Shown here: positions 45,373 to 55,018 of the stretch, one piece after another
Position numbering within the stretch: the stretch's first letter is position 1
How the letters are laid out: the number at the start of each line of letters is the position of its first letter
From: Acidimicrobiia bacterium
GTDB lineage: Bacteria > Actinomycetota > Acidimicrobiia > Acidimicrobiales > Poriferisodalaceae
NCBI GenBank assembly: GCA_022821985.1
Contig: JAJECP010000026.1
Location: 46,970-110,969, forward strand
Length of the DNA: 64,000 nt
Direction of reading: 5' to 3'
Notes under the pieces: model-generated
What the model was told of the DNA's origin: nothing
Databases searched by the model: none
Seen by the model: the letters and a program-made list of their open reading frames with translations, nothing else
Program-made: the position numbers and the translations under genes

Positions 45373-47463
45373 ATGAGTTCGCCATCGAATTGTCAAGATG
45401 ATGCGGCCCGATACCCCAGTAGTTCCGGGGAGTTTCCGCATGGTGCGTGGCCGTCGCCGCTGCAGGCGGACGATGTCGCCGCAGGCGCTGTGCGCCGGAC
45501 CGAGCCGCGCATAGCGGGCGATTGGGCCTACTGGGCGGAAGAGCGACCCCTCGACCACGGGCGAGGTTCCGTGGTGCGGGTGCGCCTCGGCGAGCCCGGT
45601 GCAGAGCCCGCCGACGTGCCCCGCACCGCGGAGGCAGACATCCGCACTGCCGTCCACGAATACGGCGGTGGCGCCTGGCTGCCGTTCGCAGCAGCCGACG
45701 GCAGCCATTTCGTGCTGGCCAGCTGCATGAGCGATCACCGGGTGCGGCTGTTCGACGCGACGGGAGAGGCCGCGCCGCGTGCGGTGACCCCAGAACCGGA
45801 CATCCCGCGGGGGCTGCGATACGCCGACCCAGCGCTGGTGCCACCAGCCGACCACTCGCAGCACCCAGTCGGCGACGGCATCGAACCCGTCACGATCTGG
45901 GTGCGCGAGGACCACAACAGCGGCGACGGCGACAGCGAACCGCGCAACGAGCTGATTGCGGTGCGGCTGGACGGGACGGTGGGTGTTGTGGCGACCGGCG
46001 CCGACTTCTACTCGTCGCCACGACCGTCGCCCGATGGCAGCGTGCTGGCCTACCTCAGCTGGGATCACCCCAACATGCCGTGGGATCACACGCGCCTGCA
46101 TATCGTCGACCTGGACGGCGGCATGGCGGTGCCGGGAACCGATCGGGTGCTGGTCGACGGGCCGGCGATAACCCAGCCTGCGTGGAGTCCCGATGGCGTT
46201 CTGCACATCGTGACCGACATCGACGGCTGGTGGGCTGTCCACCGCGTCGATACCGAGACGGGTGCCACCGAACCGGTGCTCAGAGACGCAGCGGCCGGCG
46301 GGGAGCACGGCCGCGAGTTCGGCGTGCCGGCATGGGTCTTCGCCGTGGACACCTACGGCTGGGACGGATCCGGCGCACTGTGGAGCGCGTGGAACTCAGG
46401 CGGTGTCAGCCACCTGGGCACCATCCGCGACGGGCGGCTGGAAGAGATTCCGAGCGGGTTCACCGACTTCGGCCGCTTGGCGGTCACAGCCAGCGGATCG
46501 GTCGTGACGGTGGCCGCCAGCTGGACTCGCCGGGCTGCGGTGGTGGAAATCTCGCCCGACGGCGAGCACCGCCAGCTCAGCGCGAGCGAGCCGCTGGTGC
46601 TGGCGCCCGAGGAAATCTCGGTCCCTCGTGCGTTCACGTTCGACAGCGATGACGGTCGCCAAGCGCACGCCTTCTTCTTCCCGCCTGCCAACTCGGCCGT
46701 GACCGCACTACCTGCCGAGCTGCCGCCGCTCATGGTGCTGAGCCATGGCGGGCCCACCGGCTCGGCCCGCAGCTCGCTCGACCTGGGCATCCAGTACTGG
46801 ACCACCCGCGGCATTGCCGTGGTGGACGTGAACTACGGCGGCAGCACCGGCTACGGCACTGCATTCCGCAACCTGCTTCAGGGCCAGTGGGGCGTCGTCG
46901 ACACGCAGGACTGCATCGCCGCAGCGCTGCACCTGGCGCGCGAGGGTGCTGTGGACGCCCAGCGTCTCGTCATCAAGGGCGGCTCAGCAGGCGGCTACAC
47001 CACGCTGTGCGCACTGACCGGCAGCGACGTGTTCGCCGCCGGCATCTCTCGCTACGGGGTCGCCGACCTGGAGGCCCTGGCCCGCGACACCCACAAGTTC
47101 GAGGCCCGCTACCTCGACGGGCTGATTGGTCCCTGGCCCGAGCAGGCCGACCTGTACCGGGAGCGATCGCCCATCTGGCGGACCGACCAGCTGCGGACCC
47201 CGATGATCGTGCTGCAAGGCACCGAGGACCGGGTGGTGCCACAGAGCCAGTCCGAACAACTCGTCGAAGCCCTAGCCGGCGCAGCCGTGCCGCACGCCTA
47301 CTTGCTGTTCGAGGGCGAGGGTCACGGCTTCCGGCGCGGGCCCAACATCGTGGCGGCGCTCGAAGCCGAGCTGTCGTTCCTCGGCCAGGTCCTGGGCTTC
47401 GAGCCCGCAGGCGACATCGCTCGCGTCGAGGTGCGCGAGGGCGGCCAGCAGCGGTCCCAATAG
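45373..47463 (+). CDS. S9 (prolyl oligopeptidase) family peptidase
   Basis: 696 residues. The N-terminal two-thirds resemble a beta-propeller (ADIRTAVHEYGGGAWLPF; FYSSPRPSPDGSVLAYLSWDHPNMPWD), which screens substrates. The C-terminal alpha/beta-hydrolase domain has LMVLSHGGPTGS, VDVNYGGSTGYGTAFR, nucleophile Ser538 in KGGSAGGYTTL, an Asp in LQGTEDRVVP and the catalytic His in FEGEGHGFR. No signal peptide, so cytoplasmic. Acylaminoacyl- or dipeptidyl-peptidase type; substrate not assigned. It ends 9 bases before the SURF1 gene. Confidence 0.92.
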   Translation: MSSPSNCQDDAARYPSSSGEFPHGAWPSPLQADDVAAGAVRRTEPRIAGDWAYWAEERPLDHGRGSVVRVRLGEPGAEPADVPRTAEADIRTAVHEYGGGAWLPFAAADGSHFVLASCMSDHRVRLFDATGEAAPRAVTPEPDIPRGLRYADPALVPPADHSQHPVGDGIEPVTIWVREDHNSGDGDSEPRNELIAVRLDGTVGVVATGADFYSSPRPSPDGSVLAYLSWDHPNMPWDHTRLHIVDLDGGMAVPGTDRVLVDGPAITQPAWSPDGVLHIVTDIDGWWAVHRVDTETGATEPVLRDAAAGGEHGREFGVPAWVFAVDTYGWDGSGALWSAWNSGGVSHLGTIRDGRLEEIPSGFTDFGRLAVTASGSVVTVAASWTRRAAVVEISPDGEHRQLSASEPLVLAPEEISVPRAFTFDSDDGRQAHAFFFPPANSAVTALPAELPPLMVLSHGGPTGSARSSLDLGIQYWTTRGIAVVDVNYGGSTGYGTAFRNLLQGQWGVVDTQDCIAAALHLAREGAVDAQRLVIKGGSAGGYTTLCALTGSDVFAAGISRYGVADLEALARDTHKFEARYLDGLIGPWPEQADLYRERSPIWRTDQLRTPMIVLQGTEDRVVPQSQSEQLVEALAGAAVPHAYLLFEGEGHGFRRGPNIVAALEAELSFLGQVLGFEPAGDIARVEVREGGQQRSQ

Positions 47464-47472
47464 GTTCGGGCC

Positions 47473-48309
47473 GTGTACAGCTTCGCCCGCAAGCCGATCT
47501 GGCTGGCCGGCCACGCGCTGGCCGGCGGCCTGCTGGTGATCTTCGTGATCGCAGGCTTCTGGCAGCTCAGCCGCCACAACGAGGCAAGCGACCGCAACGC
47601 AGCGATCATCGAGCGCCAAGACATGCAACCCCTCGATGCCGGCCGACTCTTTGAGGTGATGGCCGACTCCGAGAGCCTCGACCAGCTGGAGTACCGGACC
47701 GTGATACTGCCGGTCGAGCGCTTCGACTGGAACGAGAACGTGCTGATCCGCAACCGCAGCCTCGACGGTTTGCCGGGATGCCACATCGCTCTGCCAGCGG
47801 CGGCGACTTCCGACGACGGTGCGGAACCATTGGGCGTGCTCTTGGTCGCAGGGTGGCTTCCCCAGCAGACGTGCGAACCGCAGACCGGCGCCGAAGCCCG
47901 AGTTTGGGCGACCCGCCTGACGGAACCCAGTCTGATTGCCGGCCGCATCCGTCTGAGCCAGGAGCGCGGCTGGCTCGGACCATCGGACCCCGATCAGGGG
48001 CAGCTGGAATCGCTGGCCCGAACGGATGTCGAGCGGATTGATCAACAAACCACGCTCGACCTGATGCCCGTCTACGTCGAGGTAGTCAGCGCAACTCGCT
48101 CAGACGGGGTGCGACTCGCGCTCGGGAGAACTCTTGCCGACGGCACACCGGCACCGGTACCGCTGCGGCCGCCGGAGCTCAATGCCGGACCGCACTTGGG
48201 CTACACGGTGCAGTGGTTCAGCTTCGCCGCAGTCGCCATCGTGGGCTACACGCTCGTGCTGCGGCACCAAGCCCGCAAGGGCGAATCCGAACAGATCGCC
48301 GACGACTGA
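47473..48309 (+). CDS. SURF1 family protein (cytochrome oxidase assembly)
   Basis: 278 residues from GTG 47473. It has the SURF1 layout: an N-terminal helix (AGHALAGGLLVIFVIAGFWQLSRH), an extracytoplasmic domain with YRTVILPVERFDWNENVLIRNRS and GVLLVAGWLP, and a C-terminal helix after GPHLGYTVQWFSFAAVAIVGY. SURF1 proteins help insert haem a into cytochrome c oxidase, which indicates an aerobic terminal oxidase in this organism. No oxidase genes are in the window. Confidence 0.9.
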   Translation: MYSFARKPIWLAGHALAGGLLVIFVIAGFWQLSRHNEASDRNAAIIERQDMQPLDAGRLFEVMADSESLDQLEYRTVILPVERFDWNENVLIRNRSLDGLPGCHIALPAAATSDDGAEPLGVLLVAGWLPQQTCEPQTGAEARVWATRLTEPSLIAGRIRLSQERGWLGPSDPDQGQLESLARTDVERIDQQTTLDLMPVYVEVVSATRSDGVRLALGRTLADGTPAPVPLRPPELNAGPHLGYTVQWFSFAAVAIVGYTLVLRHQARKGESEQIADD

Positions 48310-48313
48310 GGGG

Positions 48314-49468
48314 CTAGCGGCCGATGGCTTTGGCCATGCGGGCGGTGGCCTCGTCGAGCATCGCAGGCGAAGTGGCGAAGTTGAGCCGCACGTGGCCCGC
48401 GCCTTCGGGCCCGAAATCAAGCCCGGAGTTCAGGTACACGCGGCCCCGCCCGAGGAACACCGAGGCAGGGTCGTCTCCCAAGCCCAGTTCGCGGCAGTCC
48501 ATCCACGCCAGGTAGGTGGCATCGGGCGGCCGGTACTGCACCTCGGGCAGCCGCTCCGCCAGCAGCTCGGCCAGCAGGCGACGGTTGCTGTCCAGGCCGG
48601 CCACCAGCTCGTCCAGCCAGTCCAGCGCTTCGGTCCAGCCGGCGATGGTGGCGACCTGCCCGAGAATCCCGATGCCGCCGATCAGCCGCTTGGGAATCTT
48701 CTTGACGATCAGGCCGTAGCGCGACGACGCCGAATGCAGAAACGCCATCCGCAGGCCCGCCATGTTGAACGACTTCGTGGCAGCGGTGACGGTGACCGTT
48801 CGCTCCGAGGCCAGCTCGCTGACCGAAGCCACCGGGATGTGCCGCCGGGGCGCATACACCAGATCGCAGTGGATCTCGTCGGAGATCACCACCAGATCGT
48901 GACGCTCGGCGATGTCGATCACCGCAGCGATGTCGTCGGCGTCGAGCACCATGCCGCACGGGTTGTGCGGCTGGCACAGGATCACCGCGGTCACGTCGGG
49001 CGCCGACGCCACCGATTCGAAATGGTCCAGGTCGAGCCGCCAGCTGTCATCGTGGCGGATGAGCGGGTTGGGCACCACCCGGCGCCCGTGCCCCTCGACG
49101 CTGGAGAAGAACGGCGGGTAGGCGGGCGTCTGGAAGATGACGCCGTCGCCGGGCTCGGTGCAGTAGGTGATCGCCAGCTCCAAGCCTTGGATCACGTCGT
49201 GCACCCGCACGACGTCGAGCGGGTCGACTTGCCAGCCGAACGCCTCGCCCATGCGCTTGGCGAAGACACGCAGCACCGGGATCGGCTGGTCGTAGAAGTC
49301 GTAGCCCAGGCCGCCCGAGTCGATGCGCTCGCGCACGGCGTCGAGCACGACTGCGGGCAGCTCCACGTCCATGTCGGCGACCCATGCCGCCAGCACGTCG
49401 GGGCCTTCGCGGCCCCACTTGATGCCCGGGCGGTTCCGAACCCGTTCGGCGTCCAGTTCGAATATCAC
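48314..49468 (-). CDS. PatB/MalY-type aminotransferase (cystathionine beta-lyase-like)
   Basis: PLP-dependent fold-type I enzyme. 384 residues from GTG 49468. Opening RNRPGIKWGREGPDVLAAWVADMDVELP is specific for the MalY/PatB branch; PLP lysine is in TAATKSFNMAGLRMAF, with QTPAYPPFFSSVEG, LCQPHNPCGMV and ISDEIHCDLVY. Members cleave cystathionine to homocysteine or act as aminotransferases. It is convergent with SURF1. A copy of the dispersed repeat lies upstream of its start. Confidence 0.92.
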   Translation of the reverse strand: MIFELDAERVRNRPGIKWGREGPDVLAAWVADMDVELPAVVLDAVRERIDSGGLGYDFYDQPIPVLRVFAKRMGEAFGWQVDPLDVVRVHDVIQGLELAITYCTEPGDGVIFQTPAYPPFFSSVEGHGRRVVPNPLIRHDDSWRLDLDHFESVASAPDVTAVILCQPHNPCGMVLDADDIAAVIDIAERHDLVVISDEIHCDLVYAPRRHIPVASVSELASERTVTVTAATKSFNMAGLRMAFLHSASSRYGLIVKKIPKRLIGGIGILGQVATIAGWTEALDWLDELVAGLDSNRRLLAELLAERLPEVQYRPPDATYLAWMDCRELGLGDDPASVFLGRGRVYLNSGLDFGPEGAGHVRLNFATSPAMLDEATARMAKAIGR

Positions 49469-49501
49469 GGCGTGACCCTACGCGCCCAGCCGCGCTGGTT
49501 A

Positions 49502-49549
49502 CCCGCTCTTGTTCGCTGCGCTCACGGGTCGCTCGGGCCCCGGGCTCAG
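49502..49549 (+). repeat. Dispersed intergenic repeat, shortened copy 3
   Basis: CCCGCTCTTGTTCGCTGCGC and onward matches the 67-bp repeat but lacks about 11 internal bases before GGGCTCAG. Its end supplies the stop codon of the TSUP gene (TGA at 49548-49546). Confidence 0.75.
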
Positions 49550-50286
49550 TACAGGCCGACCATGCGGCCGGCGAGGCCGAGCACCGCAACGGCCAGAACG
49601 GGCCGGATCAGCCGCTCGCCGCCGCGCACCGCCCAGCGGGCACCCAGCCAGCCGCCCACAGCAAAGCCCGTGGCCACGATGACGGCGAAGCCCCAGTGCA
49701 CCTGGTCGTTCAGGATGAACACCGGCACCGCCACCACGGTGAGCACAGCGATCACCACCACCTTGACGGCGTTGGCGTTCACCAAGTCCAGCCCGGCGTG
49801 CGACAACGCCAACACCAGCAAGAGCCCCACACCAGCTTGAAACGCCCCGCCGTAGGCGCCGATCAGGAAGAACACCACCACGGTCAGCGCCCTCGGCCAG
49901 ACGATCTCGTCGCCGCGGGCCTTCGGCGGCCACAGGCTCAGGACGAGCAGCGGCACCATCAAGATGCCGAAGACCCGTTCGAAGGCCGTGTCGCTGAGCA
50001 GGCTGGAGACCGCGTAGGCGCCGATCACCGAGCCGATCAGCGCCGGCAGCAGCACGGGCACCGAGCGACGCAAGCCCGAGACGCCCTCAGACCGGTAGCC
50101 AGCAACCGACGCCAGGTTCTGCGTGACGACGCCGATGCGGTTGGTGCCATTGGCCACCAGCCCTCCCAGATCGCCGACCACCGTGAGCAGGCTGACCGTC
50201 AGCAGCGAACCGCCGCCGGCCATGGCATTCACCACGCCCGCAACCACGCCCGCGGCCGCGACGAGCGCGATCTGTGCGATGTCCAT
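49546..50286 (-). CDS. TSUP (TauE/SafE) family permease
   Basis: 246 residues from ATG 50286 with about eight hydrophobic helices. The repeated TSUP signatures are seen: [22 protein letters not shown] at the start and GAYGGAFQAGVGLLLVLALSHAGLDL in the second half. Family members export sulfite, sulfonates or organic anions. Substrate unknown. It lies 10 bases downstream of aroC on the same strand and probably shares its transcript. The stop lies inside a dispersed repeat. Confidence 0.92.
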   Translation of the reverse strand: MDIAQIALVAAAGVVAGVVNAMAGGGSLLTVSLLTVVGDLGGLVANGTNRIGVVTQNLASVAGYRSEGVSGLRRSVPVLLPALIGSVIGAYAVSSLLSDTAFERVFGILMVPLLVLSLWPPKARGDEIVWPRALTVVVFFLIGAYGGAFQAGVGLLLVLALSHAGLDLVNANAVKVVVIAVLTVVAVPVFILNDQVHWGFAVIVATGFAVGGWLGARWAVRGGERLIRPVLAVAVLGLAGRMVGLY

Positions 50287-50296
50287 CGGCTGACCG

Positions 50297-51412
50297 TCAG
50301 CCGGGTGGCTGCAGCGGCGAAGGAGTATCTGCGAGCTGGGTTGTCTGCTGGCGCAGGAGATGGTCGGCCAGCACAAGGCAGACCATCGCCTCGACCATCG
50401 GCACCGCCCGGGGCAGCACGCACGGGTCGTGGCGGCCGCGGGCGGCGAGCACGGTGGTCTCGTTGGCGTTCGTGACAGTCTTCTGCTCGCTCGCAATGGT
50501 GGCGGTGGGCTTGAAGGCCACACGCAGCACGATGTCGGCGCCGTTGCTGATGCCGCCCTGGATGCCGCCGCTGCGGTTGGTCACCGTGACGGGTCGGCCG
50601 TCGGGACCAGGTTCGAACTCGTCGTTGTGCGTGCGCCCCGTCATGAGCGTTCCGGCGAAGCCGCTGCCGATCTCCATGCCCTTGGCCGCCGGCAGTGACA
50701 TCACCGCGCCCGCCAGCTCGGCGTCCAGCTTGTCGAAGACCGGTTCGCCCAAGCCCGGCGGCACGCCGCGGGCCACGCAGGCCACCACCCCGCCCAGCGA
50801 GTTGCCGTCGCGGCGGGCAGCGTCGATGGCCTCGATGATGCGAGCGGCGGCGTCGGGATCGGGGCAGCGCGTCGGTCCGGTTTCCACGTCATCGCGTGTC
50901 AGCTCCGCGGGATCGACATCGGCGTTGATGTCGCTCACCGAGCTGACCCAGCCCAGCACTTCCACCCCGGCCATCGCCAGGATCTTCCGGGCCACGGCAC
51001 CCGCCGCAACCCGGCCGACGGTCTCGCGGGCCGATGCCCGGCCGCCGCCCTGCCAGTTGCGGATGCCGTACTTGGCGTCGGTGGTGTAGTCGGCGTGGCT
51101 GGGCCGATACTTGGTGGCCATCTCGGAATAGGCGCCGGGCCGGGCGTCGGTGTTGGTCACGGTCATGCCGATCGGCGTGCCGAGCGTGAGGCCTTCGAAG
51201 ACTCCCGAGTGGATCGTCACCCGGTCAGCCTCCTGGCGCTGGGTCACGATGCTGCTCTGGCCGGGCCGACGGCGGTCGAGATCGACCTGCACATCGGCTT
51301 CGCTCAGCTCGATGCGGGCGGGGCAGCCGTCGATGATCACCCCCAGCGCTCCGCCATGCGATTCGCCGAACGTGGTGACTGCGAATCGTTCCCCGAACGT
51401 GCTGCCGCCCAT
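50297..51412 (-). CDS. aroC: Chorismate synthase
   Basis: Last step to chorismate, with reduced FMN as cofactor. 371 residues. Signatures: [75 protein letters not shown] and [16 protein letters not shown], plus [18 protein letters not shown]. Complete. It supplies the chorismate used by the MenF fusion enzyme at 19-21 kb and by aromatic amino acid synthesis. It is unusual to see it with TSUP and PAC2 genes rather than aroK/aroB. Confidence 0.96.
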   Translation of the reverse strand: MGGSTFGERFAVTTFGESHGGALGVIIDGCPARIELSEADVQVDLDRRRPGQSSIVTQRQEADRVTIHSGVFEGLTLGTPIGMTVTNTDARPGAYSEMATKYRPSHADYTTDAKYGIRNWQGGGRASARETVGRVAAGAVARKILAMAGVEVLGWVSSVSDINADVDPAELTRDDVETGPTRCPDPDAAARIIEAIDAARRDGNSLGGVVACVARGVPPGLGEPVFDKLDAELAGAVMSLPAAKGMEIGSGFAGTLMTGRTHNDEFEPGPDGRPVTVTNRSGGIQGGISNGADIVLRVAFKPTATIASEQKTVTNANETTVLAARGRHDPCVLPRAVPMVEAMVCLVLADHLLRQQTTQLADTPSPLQPPG

Positions 51413-51421
51413 GAGAGAACC

Positions 51422-52318
51422 CTACGACGGCTCGTCGGGGGGCGATTCGCGCTGCTCGGCCAGGAACTTCTGGAATTCCAGCGCGATGTCGTCACCGCTC
51501 GGCAGGTTCTCCTCGGCAGTGCGGTCTGCTTCGGCTTCGAGCTGCCGGATATAGGCCACGATCTCGGGATCCCGCGCCACCGCCTCATCGACCCGCTGCT
51601 CCCAGCTCTGCACGCTGCTGTCCAGCTCGCGGTAGCCGGTGGTCACGCCGGTGACCGTCTCGAAATGCGCCAGCAGTGCCCGCGTGCCCTTGGGATTCGG
51701 CGGGCCCGCGACGTAATGGGGCACCCCCACGCGCAGCGACACCACAGGAAACGCGGCCCGGTCCAGCACGTCGTGCAGCGTGCCGATGATGCCGGTGGGG
51801 CCTTGGTAGGTGGGGCTGTCGAGGCCCAGGCGAGCGGCCAGCTCCCCGTTGGCGGCGCTGCCCTTCACCGAGGCGGTCCGCGAGTGCGCCACGCCCGCGA
51901 CCATGGCTCCGAGCGTCACCACCATCTGGCAGCCGAGTCCACGGGCGATCTCCGCCACTCCCTCGCAGAACGTGCGCCAGCGCATCCGCGGCTCGATGCC
52001 CGACAGCAGCACGAGGTCGTGCGGCGGGGCAGCCGGCACGACGTGGCACTCGATCTCCGGCCAGCGGATGCGGCGCTCCCCGTCGGGGGCGATCTCGATG
52101 TGCGGGCGGCTCTCCTGGAAGTCGAAGAACTCCTCAGGGTCGATATGGCAGACCCGCCGTGCCTCGCTTCGCTCACGGATCCACGTGAGCGCGCCGGTGG
52201 CGCACTCGCCGGCGTCGAACCAGCCCTCGAACGCCACCAGCAGGAGCGGGTTGTGCAGGTTCGGCGCGCCGTCCCACACGACGATCGGCTGTTCTGCTGG
52301 ATCTTCGGCCCCGGTCAC
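51422..52318 (-). CDS. PAC2 family protein
   Basis: 298 residues from GTG 52318. Reads as the actinobacterial PAC2/DUF75 type: LVAFEGWFDAGECATGAL, EEFFDFQESRPHIEI, LLSGIEPRMRWRTFCEGV, and VTLGAMVAGVAHSRTASVKG with FPVVSLRVGVPHYVAGPPNPK. In archaea and eukaryotes PAC2 homologues assist proteasome assembly; in actinobacteria the family often accompanies proteasome-bearing genomes, but its role is not established. It is 9 bases before aroC in transcription order. A short stretch of it (near 52160-52175) shares 14 bases with the dispersed repeat. Confidence 0.9.
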   Translation of the reverse strand: MTGAEDPAEQPIVVWDGAPNLHNPLLLVAFEGWFDAGECATGALTWIRERSEARRVCHIDPEEFFDFQESRPHIEIAPDGERRIRWPEIECHVVPAAPPHDLVLLSGIEPRMRWRTFCEGVAEIARGLGCQMVVTLGAMVAGVAHSRTASVKGSAANGELAARLGLDSPTYQGPTGIIGTLHDVLDRAAFPVVSLRVGVPHYVAGPPNPKGTRALLAHFETVTGVTTGYRELDSSVQSWEQRVDEAVARDPEIVAYIRQLEAEADRTAEENLPSGDDIALEFQKFLAEQRESPPDEPS

Positions 52319-52378
52319 GGCCTCACTATGGCCGATGCGTGCGCGTATCGCGCCCGGATTTGTTGTTCAGGCCGGTGC

Positions 52379-54751
52379 TCAGCGGGCCCAGGTGAGCAGC
52401 GAGGCGCGTTCCAGCGAGTCCAGCCAGACCGATTCGAGCGCCTTGTTCGATGCGAGGTAGAGCCGGTCGCCGACCACGGCGCTGGCGTTCACCTGCGCCT
52501 GCCAGTCGGTGTCGAACCAGCAGTAGCGCTCCCACGGGCCGGGCTCTTCGGTGCCGTCGGGGCTGACGATGATCTCGCGCGACTCGCGGCACTTGCGCAG
52601 AGGCGGGTCCGCGTGGCTGAGGCGTGCGCGTTCGGTGATCTCCGCGCCAGCAGTGCCCAGCGCCACAGCGCCGAGGAACGGGGGCTCGCTGCCGCTGCCG
52701 CTGTCGTCGAAGGGGTGCTGGTTCAGCGGCAGCACCGCCAGGTCGCTCGGCTGCCAGTGCAGGAAGGCGAGCGCGTTGAACTCCACCTGGCTGTGGCCGC
52801 CCGGGGCCGTCCACTGGGCAATGCGCTCCGGCCGATCCAGATCTGCGATGTCGAACAGCGACACCTGGGTGCCCACGGTGAAGCCCTCGTCGGTGGCCTC
52901 CTGGCCGACGCCGAGCAGCAGGTTGTCGCCGAGAGGATGGAGGTACGCCGAGTAGCCGGTGATCTTCAGCTCGCCGCGCACTGTCGGCGCCGTCGGCTCG
53001 GACAGATCCAGCAGGTACAGCGGATCGATCTGGCGGAACGTCACGACGGCAGCGACGTCGCCGAGATAGCGCACCGCGTAGATGCGCTCGCCTACACCGA
53101 GCCCGTCGACGCGGCCGACCTCGGTGAGGCCGTCGGGGCCGACGGCAAGCACCGTGACGAGGCTCTCAGACTCGGGGGCGACCTGTCCGCGCCAAGTCCA
53201 CGGCTGGGCGGTGGTGGTCGCGATGCGCAGGTGGCCCTCGTGCTCGGACATCGAGTACTGGTTCAGCACCGTGCCCGTCACCGACGCCGAGCCGAGGTAC
53301 GTGCTCGTGGCTCGCCCGCTGATGTCGAACATGTGGATCTCGGTCTCGACGGGTGCGCCGTCGTCGGGACCTGCCGGCTCGACGCCCCAGTCGTGCCAGC
53401 GCGTCGTGGTCACGTAGAGGTGATCGTGCGAGGCGTATACCGTGCTGCCGTCGGACATGATCGTCGTGGTGTCCATCGCCCCTGCCAGCCCGTCGTCGGC
53501 GATGTCGATGGTGGTGACGCTGAGCGTGCCCGGGCCTGCGTAGTGCGGCGGCGCCCAGACGCGGCCGCAGTCGACGAGGCGCCCGCCCGCGACGGCCGTG
53601 TCGGAGGCGTCGTTCAAGACGAAGCGCGGCAGCCAGTCATCGAGCGTGGTGCCGGCGATCAGATCGCGGTTGGCCCCGGCCGACCGCTCCTGCGCGCCGA
53701 GGTCGGCCGTCTCGGGGATGGCCCAGGGAATCGCACGCGGGCGTGAGGTGGTGACCAGCCGCACCACGCCATCAGCCGAGCGGGCACCGATGTAGTTGCC
53801 TTCGATGTCCAGCCGTCTGGTGACTCTTGGCGTGGTGCTGCTCAAGTCGATCTCGACGATCTCGGTCGTGGGTCCCCAGCCCGGCACCGGCTCGCTGTCG
53901 GTGGCCTCGCCGCCCGATTCGACGAACGGCACAATGCTGTCCCACTGCGAGGCGAACACGAGCACACGGTCGCCGTGCAGCAGCAGGTTCGAGACCCAAT
54001 GGCTGTCGAGCTGGACAGAAGCGACCAGTGTCGGCTCGGGGCCCGTCAGGTCCACTACGTGCACCCGGTTCTCGTTCGCCATCACCATGCGCCGACCGTC
54101 GGTCTTGAGAACGTGGGGCTCGTCGATTCCCGCTACCTGCACGTTGGACGTGCTGTAGTCGACACCCGGCTGCAGCGACACCGCGGCGTCGTCGGCAGCC
54201 GCCTCAGCCTCCAGCACCTCGCCTCCGAAGCCGAAGTCGCCGCCCAGACCCCACGGACCCACCGCTGCAGCCGCATTGGTCTGGATGTAGTCGAGCACTG
54301 CGCCGCACTCGTCGAACTGACGCAGGGCCGCGACCTCGACGCCATCCGAAGAAGCTGTCGCGCCGGCACTGGTCGACCCGTCGTCAGCCGCACTGCCATC
54401 CGTGTCGGCGTCGCCTACAGATGGATCGTCTTCGCCGGAATCAGCCCCAGCCGATGACGTGCCTTCAGCAGCAACCTCGTCTCCGGTGTCATCGCCAGCC
54501 ATGCCGGATTGGAACCCGGCCGACTCATCGGACCCGCCCGGCTCGCCCGGAGCGTCGTCCTCAGCGCTGGAATCGCTGTCGGAGGCAGTGGTGGCCGCGG
54601 GCTGCGTGGCGTCCGACGGCACATCGTCGGTAGCACTGTCATCGGCATCGCTCGCGCAAGCAGCTGCGAGCAGGGCAACAGCAGCCAGAACGGCGAGCAA
54701 GCGCGATGTCTTGGCGACTCTGGACTTCGTGTACTCGGGCTTCTCAGTCAT
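52379..54751 (-). CDS. Secreted beta-propeller domain lipoprotein
   Basis: 790 residues from ATG 54751; the frame is open to 54892 but the signal peptide begins after the chosen start. Signal peptide with lipobox LLAAAC (Cys32), then an acidic Asp/Ser/Ala/Gly linker to about residue 130, then a beta-propeller domain: DYSTSNVQVAGIDEPHVLKTDGRRMV, then repeated blades such as VHVVDLTGPEPTLVASV, MFDISGRATSTYLGS, YAVRYLGDVAAVVTFRQIDPLYLLDLS. This is the PF09826-type propeller seen in archaea and actinobacteria, function unknown. A 14-bp palindrome lies upstream. Confidence 0.88.
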   Translation of the reverse strand: MTEKPEYTKSRVAKTSRLLAVLAAVALLAAACASDADDSATDDVPSDATQPAATTASDSDSSAEDDAPGEPGGSDESAGFQSGMAGDDTGDEVAAEGTSSAGADSGEDDPSVGDADTDGSAADDGSTSAGATASSDGVEVAALRQFDECGAVLDYIQTNAAAAVGPWGLGGDFGFGGEVLEAEAAADDAAVSLQPGVDYSTSNVQVAGIDEPHVLKTDGRRMVMANENRVHVVDLTGPEPTLVASVQLDSHWVSNLLLHGDRVLVFASQWDSIVPFVESGGEATDSEPVPGWGPTTEIVEIDLSSTTPRVTRRLDIEGNYIGARSADGVVRLVTTSRPRAIPWAIPETADLGAQERSAGANRDLIAGTTLDDWLPRFVLNDASDTAVAGGRLVDCGRVWAPPHYAGPGTLSVTTIDIADDGLAGAMDTTTIMSDGSTVYASHDHLYVTTTRWHDWGVEPAGPDDGAPVETEIHMFDISGRATSTYLGSASVTGTVLNQYSMSEHEGHLRIATTTAQPWTWRGQVAPESESLVTVLAVGPDGLTEVGRVDGLGVGERIYAVRYLGDVAAVVTFRQIDPLYLLDLSEPTAPTVRGELKITGYSAYLHPLGDNLLLGVGQEATDEGFTVGTQVSLFDIADLDRPERIAQWTAPGGHSQVEFNALAFLHWQPSDLAVLPLNQHPFDDSGSGSEPPFLGAVALGTAGAEITERARLSHADPPLRKCRESREIIVSPDGTEEPGPWERYCWFDTDWQAQVNASAVVGDRLYLASNKALESVWLDSLERASLLTWAR

Positions 54752-54949
54752 CAATTCACACAACGCCACAGGTGCCCGCGGCGTTCCGCTCGCGACGTTA
54801 CGTTCCGATGAAGTTCCCCACATCACATCGCGAAGCGCTCGGGCGAAGAAAATCAGAGTGGCCCCGCAGCAACGCTCTCGTAGGTTCGGCACGGGACGGG
54901 ACCGCCCGCGCTACCGGAGTAGCTCTGACCACCGGGCGGATCCCGTCCT

Positions 54950-54963
54950 CACGACACGTCGTG
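54950..54963. promoter_or_regulatory. Palindrome upstream of the propeller gene
   Basis: CACGAC-AC-GTCGTG has perfect 6-bp arms with two central bases, in the 267-bp gap between the propeller gene and the acyl-CoA dehydrogenase. It may be a regulator site; nothing else is recognised in the gap. Confidence 0.3.
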
Positions 54964-55018
54964 TGTGCCGCTCACATCGTAACGCCGAGGTACGAAGGCA
55001 TCTGACAGATTTCAGCGA